Assembly: GCA_016278615.1 (NCBI GenBank)
Contig: JADQBM010000007.1
Location: forward strand, 15,890 to 59,542
Source: Clostridia bacterium
GTDB taxonomy: Bacteria; Bacillota; Clostridia; Peptostreptococcales; JAAYPU01
DNA: 43,653 nucleotides
Direction of reading: 5' to 3'
Part shown: positions 26,160 through 36,259 of the stretch, one piece after another
How the letters are laid out: each line of letters opens with the position of its first letter
How positions within the stretch are numbered: position 1 is the stretch's first letter
Notes under the pieces: generated by a model
Seen by the model: only the letters and a program-made list of their open reading frames with translations
Database searches by the model: none
What the model was told of the DNA's origin: nothing
Made by a program: the position numbers and the translations under genes

Positions 26160-27932
26160 ATGAGCAATATTTTTCGAAGGACGCATATGTGCGGACAATT
26201 GAGAAGTGAACATATAGGAGAAACAGTTGCATTAAATGGTTGGGTCCAAAGAAAGAGGAATCTCGGAGGGCTAATTTTTGTAGACCTAAGAGATAAAACT
26301 GGACTTGTTCAAATTGTATTTGACAAAGATATTTCTGCAGAAGCGTTATATACATCCGATAAAATTAGAAGTGAATATGTTATTGGAATAAAAGGGATTA
26401 TAAAAGAAAGAGAATCAAAGAACAGTGATTTGCCTTCTGGAGACATTGAGGTATTTGTGGAGAAGTTAATCATATATTCTGAAGCAGATACACCCCCTAT
26501 TTACATAAAGGACAATGATGATGTGGCTGAAAGTTTAAGATTGAAATATAGATATCTAGATTTGAGAAAACCAACTATGCAGAAAAACATGGCGTTTCGT
26601 CATAAAATTACTCAATTAACAAGACGTTTTTTCGATGAGGAAGGCTATATAGATGTGGAAACACCTATGTTGATTAAGCCGACCCCTGAAGGTGCAAGAG
26701 ATTATCTTGTTCCAAGTAGAGTAAACCCGGGGAATTTTTATGCTTTGCCACAGTCCCCACAAATATACAAGCAACTATTGATGCTAACGGGTTTAGAAAA
26801 ATACTATCAAATTATCAAATGTTTTCGAGATGAGGATTTAAGAGCAGATCGACAACCTGAATTCACACAGATTGATATGGAAATGTCTTTTGTTGATGTG
26901 GACGATGTGATAGAGATTAATGAAAGGTATTTAAAAAAACTTTTCAATGAAGTTAAAGGAATAGATTTAGAACTTCCATTAACCCGATTGTCTTATTCGG
27001 AGGCTATGGAACGATACGGGAGTGATAAGCCAGATATACGATTTGGTTTTGAACTTAAATGTTTGAATGATATCGTTGCCAGTTGTAATTTTAAGGTTTT
27101 TCGTAATGTGTTAGAGGATAAAGGGGATATCCGAGGCATCAATGTTAAAGGCTGCAGCGATCAAATTAGCAGAAAAAATATTGATAAATTACAAGACTAT
27201 ATAAAAACTTACGGAGCTAAAGGATTGGCTTGGATACGTGTCAATGAATCAGAGATTCAATCGCCCATATCCAAATTTTTTACTGAAGAAGAAATGTCAA
27301 TGATTATTCAGCGTTTTGAAGCCCAACCTGGGGATTTGATTTTAATCATTGGGGATAAACCCGCTGTTGTATTTGATTCCTTAGGTCATCTCAGAAATGA
27401 AGTAGCTCGACAACTTGGTATTCTAAATGATAATGAATATAAGTTGCTTTGGGTGACTGATTTTCCTCTTTTAGAATATGATGAGGAAGAAAAACGTTAT
27501 ACATCTGTCCATCATGCTTTTACAGCGCCAAAAGATGAAGATCTTGAATTGCTTCAATCTGCTCCACAAAAAGTGAGAGCCAAAGCTTATGATATTATTT
27601 TAAATGGGGTGGAAATAGGCGGAGGAAGTATTAGAATCCATAATAGTAGACTTCAAAAGAAAATTTTTGATGCAATTGGTTTATCTGATGAGGAGGCTGA
27701 AAGGAAATTTGGCTTTTTTCTTGAAGCATTTAAATATGGGGCACCCCCTCATGGAGGGCTTGCTTATGGATTAGATAGACTCGTTATGCTCTTGAGCGGA
27801 AATGCAAACATAAGAGAAGTTATCGCTTTTCCGAAAACTCAGAATGCCATATGTCTACTCAGTGGAGCCCCAGGAATCGCAGAAGACAACCAACTTGAAG
27901 AGCTTGGGATTAAGTTGGTAGAGAAAGAATAG
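26160..27932 (+). CDS. aspS: Aspartyl-tRNA synthetase
   Basis: 590 aa bacterial-type AspRS. It has an N-terminal OB anticodon-binding domain (about 1-105, GWVQRKRNLGGLIFVDLRD), the catalytic core with FRDEDLRADRQPEFTQ (motif 2), an inserted GAD domain (about 290-400) and motif 3 GLAYGLDRLVMLL. Whether it is discriminating or also makes Asp-tRNA-Asn cannot be decided from this window. Weak site AAAGGA; probably translated from the hisS transcript. Confidence 0.97.
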   Translation: MSNIFRRTHMCGQLRSEHIGETVALNGWVQRKRNLGGLIFVDLRDKTGLVQIVFDKDISAEALYTSDKIRSEYVIGIKGIIKERESKNSDLPSGDIEVFVEKLIIYSEADTPPIYIKDNDDVAESLRLKYRYLDLRKPTMQKNMAFRHKITQLTRRFFDEEGYIDVETPMLIKPTPEGARDYLVPSRVNPGNFYALPQSPQIYKQLLMLTGLEKYYQIIKCFRDEDLRADRQPEFTQIDMEMSFVDVDDVIEINERYLKKLFNEVKGIDLELPLTRLSYSEAMERYGSDKPDIRFGFELKCLNDIVASCNFKVFRNVLEDKGDIRGINVKGCSDQISRKNIDKLQDYIKTYGAKGLAWIRVNESEIQSPISKFFTEEEMSMIIQRFEAQPGDLILIIGDKPAVVFDSLGHLRNEVARQLGILNDNEYKLLWVTDFPLLEYDEEEKRYTSVHHAFTAPKDEDLELLQSAPQKVRAKAYDIILNGVEIGGGSIRIHNSRLQKKIFDAIGLSDEEAERKFGFFLEAFKYGAPPHGGLAYGLDRLVMLLSGNANIREVIAFPKTQNAICLLSGAPGIAEDNQLEELGIKLVEKE

Positions 27933-27940
27933 AAAGAGTA

Positions 27941-28046
27941 AGTTGAAGTTTAAGTATGAGTATAAGGGTAAGTAAAAGATAACAGATAAAAGATAATAGA
28001 TAATAGTTATGGTGGATTTCGTTTCACAAAATCTTCAATTTAAACT
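27941..28046 (+). repeat. Mixed hexamer and heptamer array with hairpin after aspS
   Basis: AAGTNN hexamers (27941-27972) pass directly into GATAACA/GATAAAA/GATAATA heptamers (27976-28003), then GTGGATTTCG-TTTCA-CAAAATC, a hairpin with one mismatch (about 28012-28032). This block joins the hexamer and heptamer classes in one array, suggesting that they belong to the same system. Confidence 0.8.
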
Positions 28047-28050
28047 TAAA

Positions 28051-28290
28051 CTACTCCGAAGGAGTACATTTAAACTTAATACTTTGATTACTACTCCGAA
28101 GGAGTCCACTCAAACTTAACACTTAAATACTACTCCGAAGGAGTCCACTCAAACTTAACACTTAAATACTACTCCGAAGGAGTCCACTTAAACTTAACAC
28201 TTAATCACTACTCCAAAGGAGTCCACTTAAACTTGACACTTTGATCACTACTCCGAAGGAGTCTACTCAAACTTAACACTTGAATTAATG
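28051..28290 (+). repeat. Six tandem copies of a 39-40 bp minisatellite upstream of nadD
   Basis: Copies begin at 28051, 28091, 28130, 28169, 28208 and 28248. Each contains CTACTCCGAAGGAGT (a 5-bp stem with GAA loop) and then an ACTTAA-type hexamer stretch (CACTCAAACTTAACACTT). The intervals are near-identical between copies, so it is a tandem repeat and not a CRISPR. The same hairpin occurs once near 5064. The array ends about 12 bases before the nadD start; the run GGTGGTGG is the likely ribosome-binding site. Confidence 0.9.
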
Positions 28291-28301
28291 GTGGTGGAAT
28301 C

Positions 28302-28928
28302 ATGAAAAATAGAATCGGTGTGATGGGTGGGACATTTGACCCGATACACTATGGGCATTTGGTCCTTGCGGAGCAAGTAAGAAGTGAATTGTCTCTTGAT
28401 CGTATTATTTTTGTTCCTGCTGGCATACCGCCTCATAAAAAGGAACTTTCAATCAGCAACAATATTCATCGACATTTTATGACAGTACTTGCCACAATTG
28501 ATAATCCGAATTTTATTGTCTCTGATATTGAAGTGCATGCCCAAAAAGTTTCTTATACAATTGATACTTTGCACCGATTAAAGGAATTATATGGAAACGA
28601 CCATTCGATCTTTTTCATTACTGGCGCTGATGCTATATTAGACATTGAATCTTGGAAGGATTCCAAAACTCTTTTGAAGACCTTTAAATTTATAGCTGGA
28701 ACGAGACCGGGGCATCAGAATGATGATTTGGAACGAAAGATAAGTCTTTTAAAAAAGCAATATGACGCAGATATACATTTGTTAGAAGTGCCTGCATTAG
28801 CCATATCTTCTACAGATATCCGAAATAGAGTGGGAATGGGAAAATCCATCAAGTATCTTATTCCTGAGGCAGTGGAGCAGTATATTTATAAAAACAGGTT
28901 GTATGAGAGAGGTGTTTCAGGTGAATGA
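28302..28928 (+). CDS. nadD: Nicotinate-nucleotide adenylyltransferase NadD
   Basis: 208 aa. It adenylates nicotinate mononucleotide to deamido-NAD. The nucleotidyltransferase signature GGTFDPIHYGHL is at residues 8-19 and the C-terminal ISSTDIRNRV motif near 170. Probably the first gene of nadD-yqeK-rsfS-leuS; yqeK starts inside its 3' end. The leader is a 39-bp tandem repeat, which would form a ladder of hairpins in the transcript if the promoter lies upstream. Confidence 0.96.
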   Translation: MKNRIGVMGGTFDPIHYGHLVLAEQVRSELSLDRIIFVPAGIPPHKKELSISNNIHRHFMTVLATIDNPNFIVSDIEVHAQKVSYTIDTLHRLKELYGNDHSIFFITGADAILDIESWKDSKTLLKTFKFIAGTRPGHQNDDLERKISLLKKQYDADIHLLEVPALAISSTDIRNRVGMGKSIKYLIPEAVEQYIYKNRLYERGVSGE

Positions 28929-29511
28929 AGCAGCTTTGATTGAGCAAGTAAGGAAAAGATTGAAGGATAAAAGGTTTAAACATACGATTTCGGTACAACA
29001 GGAGGCTTTACGGCTTTCTCGACTGTATCATTGCAACATTGAGAATGCATCTACTGCTGCAATCCTTCATGACCTGTGTCGGGATGACTCTATTGAAACT
29101 CTAAATTCATATGTAAAAAAATTCAATTTGGATAATATATATTTAAATAACAAATCCCTGTCCCACGCAAAAGTGGCTGCATTGATTATTCAGGCGGAAT
29201 TAAATATTTCACATACAGAAGTGATCAATGCCATAGCCTTTCATACTACAGGTAGAGCAAACATGTCTCTTCTGGAGAAAATTATTTTTTTATCGGATAT
29301 GATTGAGGAGAATAGAAAATTTGATGGGATAAATGAATTAAGAGAATTGGCCTATAAGGATATAGATTCTGCCTGTTTGATGGCCTTGGATCACACCATT
29401 AAGTATGTCATTGAAAAAAAGGAATATCTTCATATAGATACTCTATTAGCCAGAAATAATCTTATAATAAACAAAGGAGGTAACGATGAGCATAAAAGCA
29501 AATGCAATTAA
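28921..29511 (+). CDS. yqeK: HD-domain phosphohydrolase YqeK (Ap4A hydrolase family)
   Basis: 196 aa. HD motif: KHTISVQQEALRL supplies the first His, AAILHDLCRD the HD pair, with later conserved HTTGRANMSLLEKIIFLSDMIEE. YqeK proteins symmetrically hydrolyse diadenosine tetraphosphate to ADP using iron. I favour the GTG start at 28921, overlapping the nadD stop by eight bases, because an AGAGAGG site is upstream; an ATG at 28903 is the alternative. Confidence 0.92.
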   Translation: MNEAALIEQVRKRLKDKRFKHTISVQQEALRLSRLYHCNIENASTAAILHDLCRDDSIETLNSYVKKFNLDNIYLNNKSLSHAKVAALIIQAELNISHTEVINAIAFHTTGRANMSLLEKIIFLSDMIEENRKFDGINELRELAYKDIDSACLMALDHTIKYVIEKKEYLHIDTLLARNNLIINKGGNDEHKSKCN

Positions 29512-29839
29512 GGCTGCTGAACTAATTGATGAGAAAAAGGGTGAAGATATTGTGATTTTGGATGTCTCAAAAATCTCAAGCTTTGCGGATTTTTTTGTTA
29601 TTGCACATGGGAATTCTGATAGGCAGCTAAAAGCTTTAGCAGATGAAGTTGAAAAGGGTATGGGTGATACAGGTATTTCATTGTATCATAAAGAAGGTAA
29701 AGAAACTTCAGGTTGGATATTACTTGATTTTGGAGATATTATAGTTCACTTATTCTTAACCCAGCAAAGACAGCATTATAATATTGAAAAGCTGTGGAAT
29801 GATGGTGAACAAATTCCTTTTGAAGGGTCGGAGGCTTAA
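29486..29839 (+). CDS. rsfS: Ribosome silencing factor RsfS
   Basis: 117 aa. RsfS binds ribosomal protein L14 and blocks subunit joining when nutrients are short. Family marks: ILDVSKISSFADFFVIAHGNSDRQ (in two halves around residues 24-47) and GWILLDFGDIIVHLF near 76-90. Overlaps the end of yqeK by 26 bases; strong AAGGAGG site. Confidence 0.95.
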   Translation: MSIKANAIKAAELIDEKKGEDIVILDVSKISSFADFFVIAHGNSDRQLKALADEVEKGMGDTGISLYHKEGKETSGWILLDFGDIIVHLFLTQQRQHYNIEKLWNDGEQIPFEGSEA

Positions 29840-29877
29840 GTATTAGATGAACTTATTATAAATCTGGAGGAAATGAA

Positions 29878-32325
29878 ATGACAGTTTATGATTATAAATT
29901 AATTGAAAATAAATGGCAGAAAAAATGGGAAGCAACAGAAATTTATAAGTTTGATAAAGAAGATATAGAAAACAAGCTATACTGCCTTGAAATGTTTTCT
30001 TACCCATCAGGTGCAAACCTGCATGTTGGTCACTGGTATAATTATGGACTGACAGATTCATGGGCACGCATGAAGCGTATGCAAGGTTATAATGTATTTC
30101 ATCCTCAGGGATTTGATGCTTTTGGCCTTCCAGCAGAAAACTATGCCATAAAAACAGGCATTCATCCAAAGGATTCGACTTATAAGAATATAGAAACAAT
30201 GGAAAATCAATTAAAAAGCATGGGAGCAACTTTTGATTGGGATTATGAAGTAGTTACTTGCAATCCAGAGTACTACAAATGGACACAATGGATTTTTTTA
30301 AAGCTTTACGAAAATGGCCTTGCATATCGTAAAAATGCACCTGTCAATTGGTGCCCAAGCTGTAAAACTGTATTAGCAAATGAGCAAGTAATTGATGGTA
30401 GCTGTGAACGATGTAAAGATGTTGTGACTAAGAGAGATTTAACTCAGTGGTTTTTTAAAATTACGGAATATGCACAGGAGTTGTTAGATTTTTTACCACA
30501 AATTGATTGGCCCGAAAAAACAAAAAAAATTCAGAATAATTGGATTGGACGATCTGAGGGGGCTGAAATAGAATTCAACATTGATGGAAGCGATTTGTGT
30601 TTCAAGGTATTTACCACAAGAGCCGACACTCTTTATGGGGTGACGTATATGGTACTGGCCCCTGAAAGTGAGCTTGTTGATAAAATAACATGTAGCGAAT
30701 ATCAGGAAAAAGTAAATGAGTATAAGGAAATATCTCAAAAGCAGTCTGACATTGAAAGAATGTCTACTGTCCGTGAAAAGACAGGCGTTTTTACCGGTGC
30801 ATATGCCATAAATCCTGTTAATGGAGAAAAGATACCCATTTGGATTGCGGATTACGTTTTAGCAAATTATGGAACAGGGTGTGTCATGGCAGTTCCCGGT
30901 CATGATGAAAGAGATTTTGAATTTGCCATGAAATATAATCTTCCAATCAAAAGAGTTATTAAAGGAGATGCCTCAGCTGAGGATCAACTTCCTTTTACAG
31001 AATATGGTCAATTGGTAGATAGCATGGATTTTTCAGGACAGTCTTCTGATGATGCGAAAAATAACATTGTAGAAAAATTGAAACAACAAAAAAAGGGAGA
31101 ACTTAAGGTTAATTTCAGACTTAGAGATTGGCTGGTTTCTCGACAAAGATATTGGGGAACCCCTATTCCTATGATACATTGTGAGAAATGCGGCATCGTT
31201 CCGGTGCCAGAAAAAGATTTGCCTGTGGAATTGCCATACAATGTAGAGTTTACACCGGATGGGGAATCCCCATTGGCGAAAAGTGAAGAATTCTCCAATG
31301 TTACCTGTCCAAAATGTGGTGAAAAGGCAAAACGAGATCCAGATACTTTAGATACTTTTGTTTGTTCTTCGTGGTATTTTTTGCGTTATCCCGATAATAG
31401 AAATGAATCGGAAGTTTTTAACAAAGAATGGATTAATAAGATGCTGCCAGTAGATAAGTATGTGGGTGGCGCAGAACATGCTGCATTGCATCTTCTTTAC
31501 GCACGTTTTTTCACAAAAGCATTGAGAGATATGGGTTATCTTGACTTTGACGAACCCTTTCTTTCCCTTGTGCATCAAGGAACCATATTGGGACCTGATG
31601 GCAATAGAATGAGTAAGTCAAAAGGCAATACCATTTCGCCGGATACGTATATTAACGAATATGGATCCGATGTTTTTCGACTTTATCTTGCTTTTGGGTT
31701 TGCGTACACAGAAGGAGGACCCTGGAATGATGATGGTATAAAAGCCATTGCTAAATTCTCTAATAGAATTGAACGCATTGTGGAAAAATTCATGAGTGAA
31801 AAAGTCAATAGTGGGAAAAGCACATTAGAGAATGAAGAAAAGGAATTAAACTTTGTTCGTCATACAGCCATAAAAGGGGTAACGGAAGACGCAGAAAAAT
31901 TTCAGTTTAATACATCTGTTGCTCGGCTCATGGAATTGGTAAATGCTTTATATAAGTATGATGCAATAGAAAACAAAAATCTTCAGGTGCTTGAAGGAAC
32001 AATAAAAGACTTGTTGCTACTATTGGCCCCCTTTGCACCTCATTTTGCAGAAGAAATGTGGGAGCAAATGGGATACAACTACTCAATTTTTAATCAAAAA
32101 TGGCCGCAGTTTGACCCGAATGCTTTGGTATTAGATACTGTAGAGATTGTGATTCAGATTAATGGAAAAGTAAAAGATAAGATGGAGGTTCCCTTAGACT
32201 TGGCTAAAAACGATGTGGAAAAGATGGCGTTAGGCAATACACGAATTTTACAGATTATAGAGGATAAAAAAGTTGTAAAGGTGATCTTTGTTCCCAATAA
32301 GCTCATGAACATCGTTGTAAAATAA
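29878..32325 (+). CDS. leuS: Leucyl-tRNA synthetase
   Basis: 815 aa class I synthetase of bacterial type. HIGH-like motif in [17 protein letters not shown] (about residues 41-57), a zinc-finger-like CPSC...CERC (about 159-182), the CP1 editing domain (about 220-400) with [10 protein letters not shown] and [13 protein letters not shown], and KMSKS as RMSKSKGN near 577. The anticodon-binding domain and short C-terminal domain complete it. No T-box is visible in the 38-base gap after rsfS. Strong ribosome-binding site GGAGG. Confidence 0.97.
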   Translation: MTVYDYKLIENKWQKKWEATEIYKFDKEDIENKLYCLEMFSYPSGANLHVGHWYNYGLTDSWARMKRMQGYNVFHPQGFDAFGLPAENYAIKTGIHPKDSTYKNIETMENQLKSMGATFDWDYEVVTCNPEYYKWTQWIFLKLYENGLAYRKNAPVNWCPSCKTVLANEQVIDGSCERCKDVVTKRDLTQWFFKITEYAQELLDFLPQIDWPEKTKKIQNNWIGRSEGAEIEFNIDGSDLCFKVFTTRADTLYGVTYMVLAPESELVDKITCSEYQEKVNEYKEISQKQSDIERMSTVREKTGVFTGAYAINPVNGEKIPIWIADYVLANYGTGCVMAVPGHDERDFEFAMKYNLPIKRVIKGDASAEDQLPFTEYGQLVDSMDFSGQSSDDAKNNIVEKLKQQKKGELKVNFRLRDWLVSRQRYWGTPIPMIHCEKCGIVPVPEKDLPVELPYNVEFTPDGESPLAKSEEFSNVTCPKCGEKAKRDPDTLDTFVCSSWYFLRYPDNRNESEVFNKEWINKMLPVDKYVGGAEHAALHLLYARFFTKALRDMGYLDFDEPFLSLVHQGTILGPDGNRMSKSKGNTISPDTYINEYGSDVFRLYLAFGFAYTEGGPWNDDGIKAIAKFSNRIERIVEKFMSEKVNSGKSTLENEEKELNFVRHTAIKGVTEDAEKFQFNTSVARLMELVNALYKYDAIENKNLQVLEGTIKDLLLLLAPFAPHFAEEMWEQMGYNYSIFNQKWPQFDPNALVLDTVEIVIQINGKVKDKMEVPLDLAKNDVEKMALGNTRILQIIEDKKVVKVIFVPNKLMNIVVK

Positions 32326-32414
32326 ATCATAGCTAAGAATTTAAATCTTACTGATGAAGGCGCGGAGAACGCGTAATAAAATAGAAAAGTTACAATATGA
32401 AGGAGGAATATTTT

Positions 32415-34085
32415 TTGACTAAAGAAACAGATGTTTTAAAAGTAATACCCTTAGGGGGATTAAACGAGATTGGTAAAAATATTACAGTATTGGAATATAA
32501 GAATGATATCATGATTATAGATTGTGGGTTGTCATTTCCAGATGATGAAATGTTTGGGATTGATATCGTCATTCCTGATTTTACGTATTTGCTAAAAAAT
32601 AGGAGTCGAATAAAAGGAATGGTGTTGACCCACGGACATGAAGATCATATTGGGGGAATCCCATATTTATTAAAGGAAATTGACATTCCCATTTATGGAA
32701 CAAAATTAACCCTTGGCTTGGTAGGAAATAAGTTAAAAGAGCATTCTTTAAATAGCCCTGCAACATTAAATGTGGTTAAACCGGGGGATACCGTAAAATT
32801 AGGTGCTTTTTCTGCTGAATTCATACGGACAAATCATTCCATTGCAGATGCTGTTGCTTTGGCTATTAGTACCCCTGTAGGGATGGTGTTTCATACAGGA
32901 GATTATAAAGTAGATTTCACGCCCATAGATGGAGAAATCATTGATTTTCATAAGCACGCAGAGATTGGAAAAAAAGGTGTGCTTCTGCTTCTGGCGGACA
33001 GCACAAATTCTGAAAGAAAAGGATATACAATTTCAGAAAAAACCGTTGGAATTGCCTTGGATAACGTTTTTGCAAATGCACAAAATAGAATTATTATTGC
33101 GACATTTGCTTCTAATGTTCACAGGGTTCAACGAATTATAGATGCTGCGGATAAATGTGATCGAAAGGTTGCCATATCGGGAAGAAGCATGGTGAATGTT
33201 GTTAATGTTGCCACAGAGCTGGGCTATCTAAAAATGCCACCTAATATTTTAGTGGATCTCAACAAGATAAAATCTATGGATGAAAATAAAATTGTTGTCA
33301 TTACAACTGGCACTCAGGGAGAGCCAATGTCTGCCCTTTCTCGTATGGCTGTATCAGAACATAGATCCATTCAAATAAAAAAGGGAGATACCATTATTCT
33401 TTCATCAAGCATTATTCCGGGAAATGAAAAAACCATATCCAATGTGGTGAACAAATTGTTTGAAAAAGGCGCAGATGTTATATACTCTGACTTAGCAGAT
33501 ATTCATGTGTCCGGACATGCTTGTGAAGAAGAAATAAAGCTCATGCATTCCCTCATAAGACCAAAATTTTTCATGCCGGTCCATGGGGAATATAGGCACC
33601 TAAGGCAGCATGGTCTCATTGCAGAAAATTTAGGAATGCAAAAAGAGGATATTTTCATACTGGAGACAGGCCAGGTGTTAGAGTTGACTCCAAATAGTGC
33701 AAAATTAGCACCAAAATCCGTGCCAGCAGGAAAAACATTAGTAGATGGTCTGGGAGTTGGAGATGTTGGAAATATTGTATTGCGTGACAGAAGGCTTCTT
33801 TCAGAAAGTGGATTGATGATTATTGTTGTAGCTTTGGATAGAGCATCAGGACAAATATGCTCGGGCCCGGACTTGATTTCAAGAGGTTTTGTATATGTGA
33901 GAGAATCTGAAGATTTGATGGAGTCTGCAAAACAAGTTGTTAAAGACACTTTAGAAAAATGTCAATCAGAGGGTGTTAGAGAATGGTCTGCACTTAAAAA
34001 CTCCGTAAAAGATGAGTTGAGAGAATTTATTTATACAAAAACAAAAAGAAACCCCGTTATACTGCCTATTATTATGGAAGTATAG
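32415..34085 (+). CDS. rnj: Ribonuclease J
   Basis: 556 aa. Metallo-beta-lactamase/beta-CASP nuclease with 5'-3' exo- and endonuclease activity, central to mRNA decay and rRNA maturation in Firmicutes. Marks: N-terminal VIPLGGLNEIGKN, zinc motif THGHEDHIGG (H73, H75, D77, H78), FHTGDYKVD, the beta-CASP region and C-terminal FMPVHGEYRHLRQH. I chose TTG at 32415 because AGGAGG lies eight bases upstream; an in-frame ATG at 32397 would place that site inside the gene. A YlbF-family gene follows after 19 bases. Confidence 0.95.
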   Translation: MTKETDVLKVIPLGGLNEIGKNITVLEYKNDIMIIDCGLSFPDDEMFGIDIVIPDFTYLLKNRSRIKGMVLTHGHEDHIGGIPYLLKEIDIPIYGTKLTLGLVGNKLKEHSLNSPATLNVVKPGDTVKLGAFSAEFIRTNHSIADAVALAISTPVGMVFHTGDYKVDFTPIDGEIIDFHKHAEIGKKGVLLLLADSTNSERKGYTISEKTVGIALDNVFANAQNRIIIATFASNVHRVQRIIDAADKCDRKVAISGRSMVNVVNVATELGYLKMPPNILVDLNKIKSMDENKIVVITTGTQGEPMSALSRMAVSEHRSIQIKKGDTIILSSSIIPGNEKTISNVVNKLFEKGADVIYSDLADIHVSGHACEEEIKLMHSLIRPKFFMPVHGEYRHLRQHGLIAENLGMQKEDIFILETGQVLELTPNSAKLAPKSVPAGKTLVDGLGVGDVGNIVLRDRRLLSESGLMIIVVALDRASGQICSGPDLISRGFVYVRESEDLMESAKQVVKDTLEKCQSEGVREWSALKNSVKDELREFIYTKTKRNPVILPIIMEV

Positions 34086-34104
34086 GAAAAAAGGAGGTCC
34101 AACC

Positions 34105-34434
34105 ATGAATGTCTATGATAGTGCACATCAATTGGCAAGGGCTCTAAAGGATTCTGAGGAATTTAAAAATTTCAATAGAATCAAGGAAGAAATTTCAAGC
34201 AATACAGAATTAAAGGAAATGCTAGACGATTTTCAACAAAAACAACTTGAAATCCAAACCCAACAACTTTTTGGGAATGAAATAGAGGAGGACAAGATGC
34301 AGCAAATTCAGCAGCTTTATGAAATCATGGGTAGAGATCCCAAAGCTGCGGAGTATTTACAAGCTGAAATGGTCTTATCAAAAATGATGGCAGATATATA
34401 TGGCATTTTGGGAGAAGTGATAAAAATTGCATAG
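34105..34434 (+). CDS. YlbF/YmcA family protein
   Basis: 109 aa, all-helical. Contains VYDSAHQLARALKDSEEF and the coiled-coil centre ELKEMLDDFQQKQLEIQ typical of the YlbF/YmcA (Com_YlbF) family. In Bacillus, YlbF with YmcA and YaaT modulates RNase Y-dependent mRNA processing, competence and sporulation. Here it is directly downstream of RNase J with a strong AAAGGAGG site, and its stop is overlapped by the next gene. Whether it acts on RNase J, RNase Y or neither cannot be told from sequence. Confidence 0.85.
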   Translation: MNVYDSAHQLARALKDSEEFKNFNRIKEEISSNTELKEMLDDFQQKQLEIQTQQLFGNEIEEDKMQQIQQLYEIMGRDPKAAEYLQAEMVLSKMMADIYGILGEVIKIA

Positions 34435-35503
34435 CCCAGACTTTGAGAGAAGACTTTCTAATACAAAAATAAAAATGAAAGATAAAAACATAGAAGTATT
34501 ATTAGTAACAAAGCCTGAAGATAAATATTATCTATCGGGCTTTGAGTCGTCTCACTTTTTCATTGTACTAACGGAAGATTCAAATTTTTTGTTAACAGAT
34601 TTTCGCTATGTCGAGGCGGCACTAGAAAAGACATGGCCGTTTGAAGTGGTGAAAATAGATTCAAATCATTCAATATTTGATTTTTTAGCAAAATACGATA
34701 AAATGAATATAGGAATTGAAGAACAACATTTAACAGTGGATCATTATAAATCATTGGAAAAAATATTTACTTCTAAGAAAATTATTTTCGCTCAAGATAT
34801 ATTTAACACCCAACGGATGATTAAAGATGCTTATGAAATTCGTTGCATACAACGCGCTGCAGAAATTGCGGACCATGGATTTGCGCAACTATTAAATGCC
34901 ATTGGTCCAGGCATATCTGAAAGAGAACTGGCATCAAAATTAGAAGAACTTATGAAAAAAGAAGGGGCGAACAAAATATCCTTCGAGACAATAGCAGCTT
35001 CTGGGGAAAGGTCTTCTTTGCCTCACGGTACAGCCTCTGACAGAATTATTCAAAAAGGTGATTTTCTAACTTTGGATTTTGGATGCGTGGTGGAGCACTA
35101 TTGTTCAGATATGACAAGGACTGTTGCCATTGGAAAAATATCGGATAAGATGAAAAATGTCTATGAGAGTGTACAAGTAGTGCAACAAGAAGTATTAGAA
35201 AAAATAGCGCCTGGTTTATCAGCGTCAAATGTTGACAAAATTGCAAGAGATAAGATTAGAAATGCTGGCTATGGAGAATTTTTTGGACATGGATTAGGAC
35301 ATGGTGTAGGGCTTGAAGTTCATGAAGCGCCAAGGCTTAGTCCCACCTGCCAGATAGAGCTTTCAGCAGGTATGGTGGTAACAGTGGAACCAGGCATCTA
35401 TATACCCAATAGCTTTGGTGTCCGCATAGAAGATTTAGTTGTGATTACAGATCATGGTATGTGTAATTTTACTCTATCCAATAAAGAACTCATCATATTG
35501 TGA
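34427..35503 (+). CDS. M24B metallopeptidase, Xaa-Pro aminopeptidase-like
   Basis: 358 aa with creatinase-type N-terminal domain (1-125) and pita-bread catalytic domain. Metal ligands visible: LDFGCVV and CSDMTRT (two Asp), FGHGLGHGVGLEVHE (His), EPGIYIP (Glu) and RIEDLV (Glu). It trims peptides with proline in position 2. The TTG start at 34427 overlaps the YlbF stop; GGGAG is somewhat distant, so the start is less certain. Position just before efp is widely conserved, and both deal with proline-containing chains at different stages. Confidence 0.92.
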   Translation: MHSPDFERRLSNTKIKMKDKNIEVLLVTKPEDKYYLSGFESSHFFIVLTEDSNFLLTDFRYVEAALEKTWPFEVVKIDSNHSIFDFLAKYDKMNIGIEEQHLTVDHYKSLEKIFTSKKIIFAQDIFNTQRMIKDAYEIRCIQRAAEIADHGFAQLLNAIGPGISERELASKLEELMKKEGANKISFETIAASGERSSLPHGTASDRIIQKGDFLTLDFGCVVEHYCSDMTRTVAIGKISDKMKNVYESVQVVQQEVLEKIAPGLSASNVDKIARDKIRNAGYGEFFGHGLGHGVGLEVHEAPRLSPTCQIELSAGMVVTVEPGIYIPNSFGVRIEDLVVITDHGMCNFTLSNKELIIL

Positions 35504-35600
35504 AATAAATAAATTGAGTAAAAAGAAAGAATAGAGACATAAGAGTAATTTCAAATTGTTTTTGAAAATTGCTGTTAGGTCATAAAGGAGGGTCAATGAT

Positions 35601-36167
35601 ATGATTTATGCTAGTGAATTCAGAAAGGGAAACACTTTTGAAATTAATGGAGAACCCCATGTCGTGGTGGATTTCCAACATGTTAAGCCTGGGAAAGGCG
35701 CAGCTTTTGTAAGAACAAAGTATAAAAATATTCTCTCAGGGGCTACCAGAGAAGAAGCCTTCAATCCCAATGATAAATTTCCAAAAGCACATATTGAGAC
35801 AAAACAGATGCAATACTTGTATAATGATGGACAACTTTATTATTTTATGGATCAGGAAACCTACGAGCAAATACCCCTTACAATGGATACGGTGGAAGAT
35901 GCCATTCAGTATATAAGAGAAAATGATATGGCTACCATTAAGTTTTATAAGGACAAAGCTTTTCTTGTAGAAGCACCTAACTTTGTAGAATTAAAGGTTA
36001 CAGCAACAGAACCTGGAGTAAAGGGTGATACAGCAACAAATGCCACAAAAGCCGCAACAGTTGAAACAGGAGCGACTGTTCAAGTGCCGTTCTTCATTGA
36101 AGAAGGGGAAGTCATTAAAATTGATACAAGGTCATGCGAATACTTGTCCAGAGCAGCGAAAGAATAA
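35601..36167 (+). CDS. efp: Translation elongation factor P
   Basis: 188 aa, three beta-barrel domains. EF-P relieves ribosome stalling at polyproline. The tip loop is [14 protein letters not shown] with lysine at position 32, the residue modified in other bacteria (beta-lysylated or 5-aminopentanolylated); the modifying enzymes are not in this window. C-terminal domain ends [14 protein letters not shown]. Good site AAGGAGGG. Confidence 0.97.
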   Translation: MIYASEFRKGNTFEINGEPHVVVDFQHVKPGKGAAFVRTKYKNILSGATREEAFNPNDKFPKAHIETKQMQYLYNDGQLYYFMDQETYEQIPLTMDTVEDAIQYIRENDMATIKFYKDKAFLVEAPNFVELKVTATEPGVKGDTATNATKAATVETGATVQVPFFIEEGEVIKIDTRSCEYLSRAAKE

Positions 36168-36171
36168 TGAA

Positions 36172-36248
36172 TTGATTTAATATTTAGGATTTAAAATTTA
36201 TGGTAGATTTTGCATAGGCAAAATTCCTAGTCTCTAATCTCTAATAAC
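36172..36248. repeat. Short heptamer/hairpin element before mltG
   Basis: GATTTAA/TATTTAG/GATTTAA heptamers (36174-36196), a hairpin GATTTTGC-ATAG-GCAAAAT (about 36206-36226) and two inverted TAATCTC-like units (about 36233-36247). A reduced version of the 6219-6412 element, and it ends at the mltG ribosome-binding site. Confidence 0.7.
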
Positions 36249-36259
36249 TGGGGGAAGAC

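Noticed and set aside
28051-28290. Possible CRISPR array (six units of 39-40 bp)
   Set aside because: The whole unit is conserved, with no variable spacers, and no cas gene is present. It is a tandem minisatellite.
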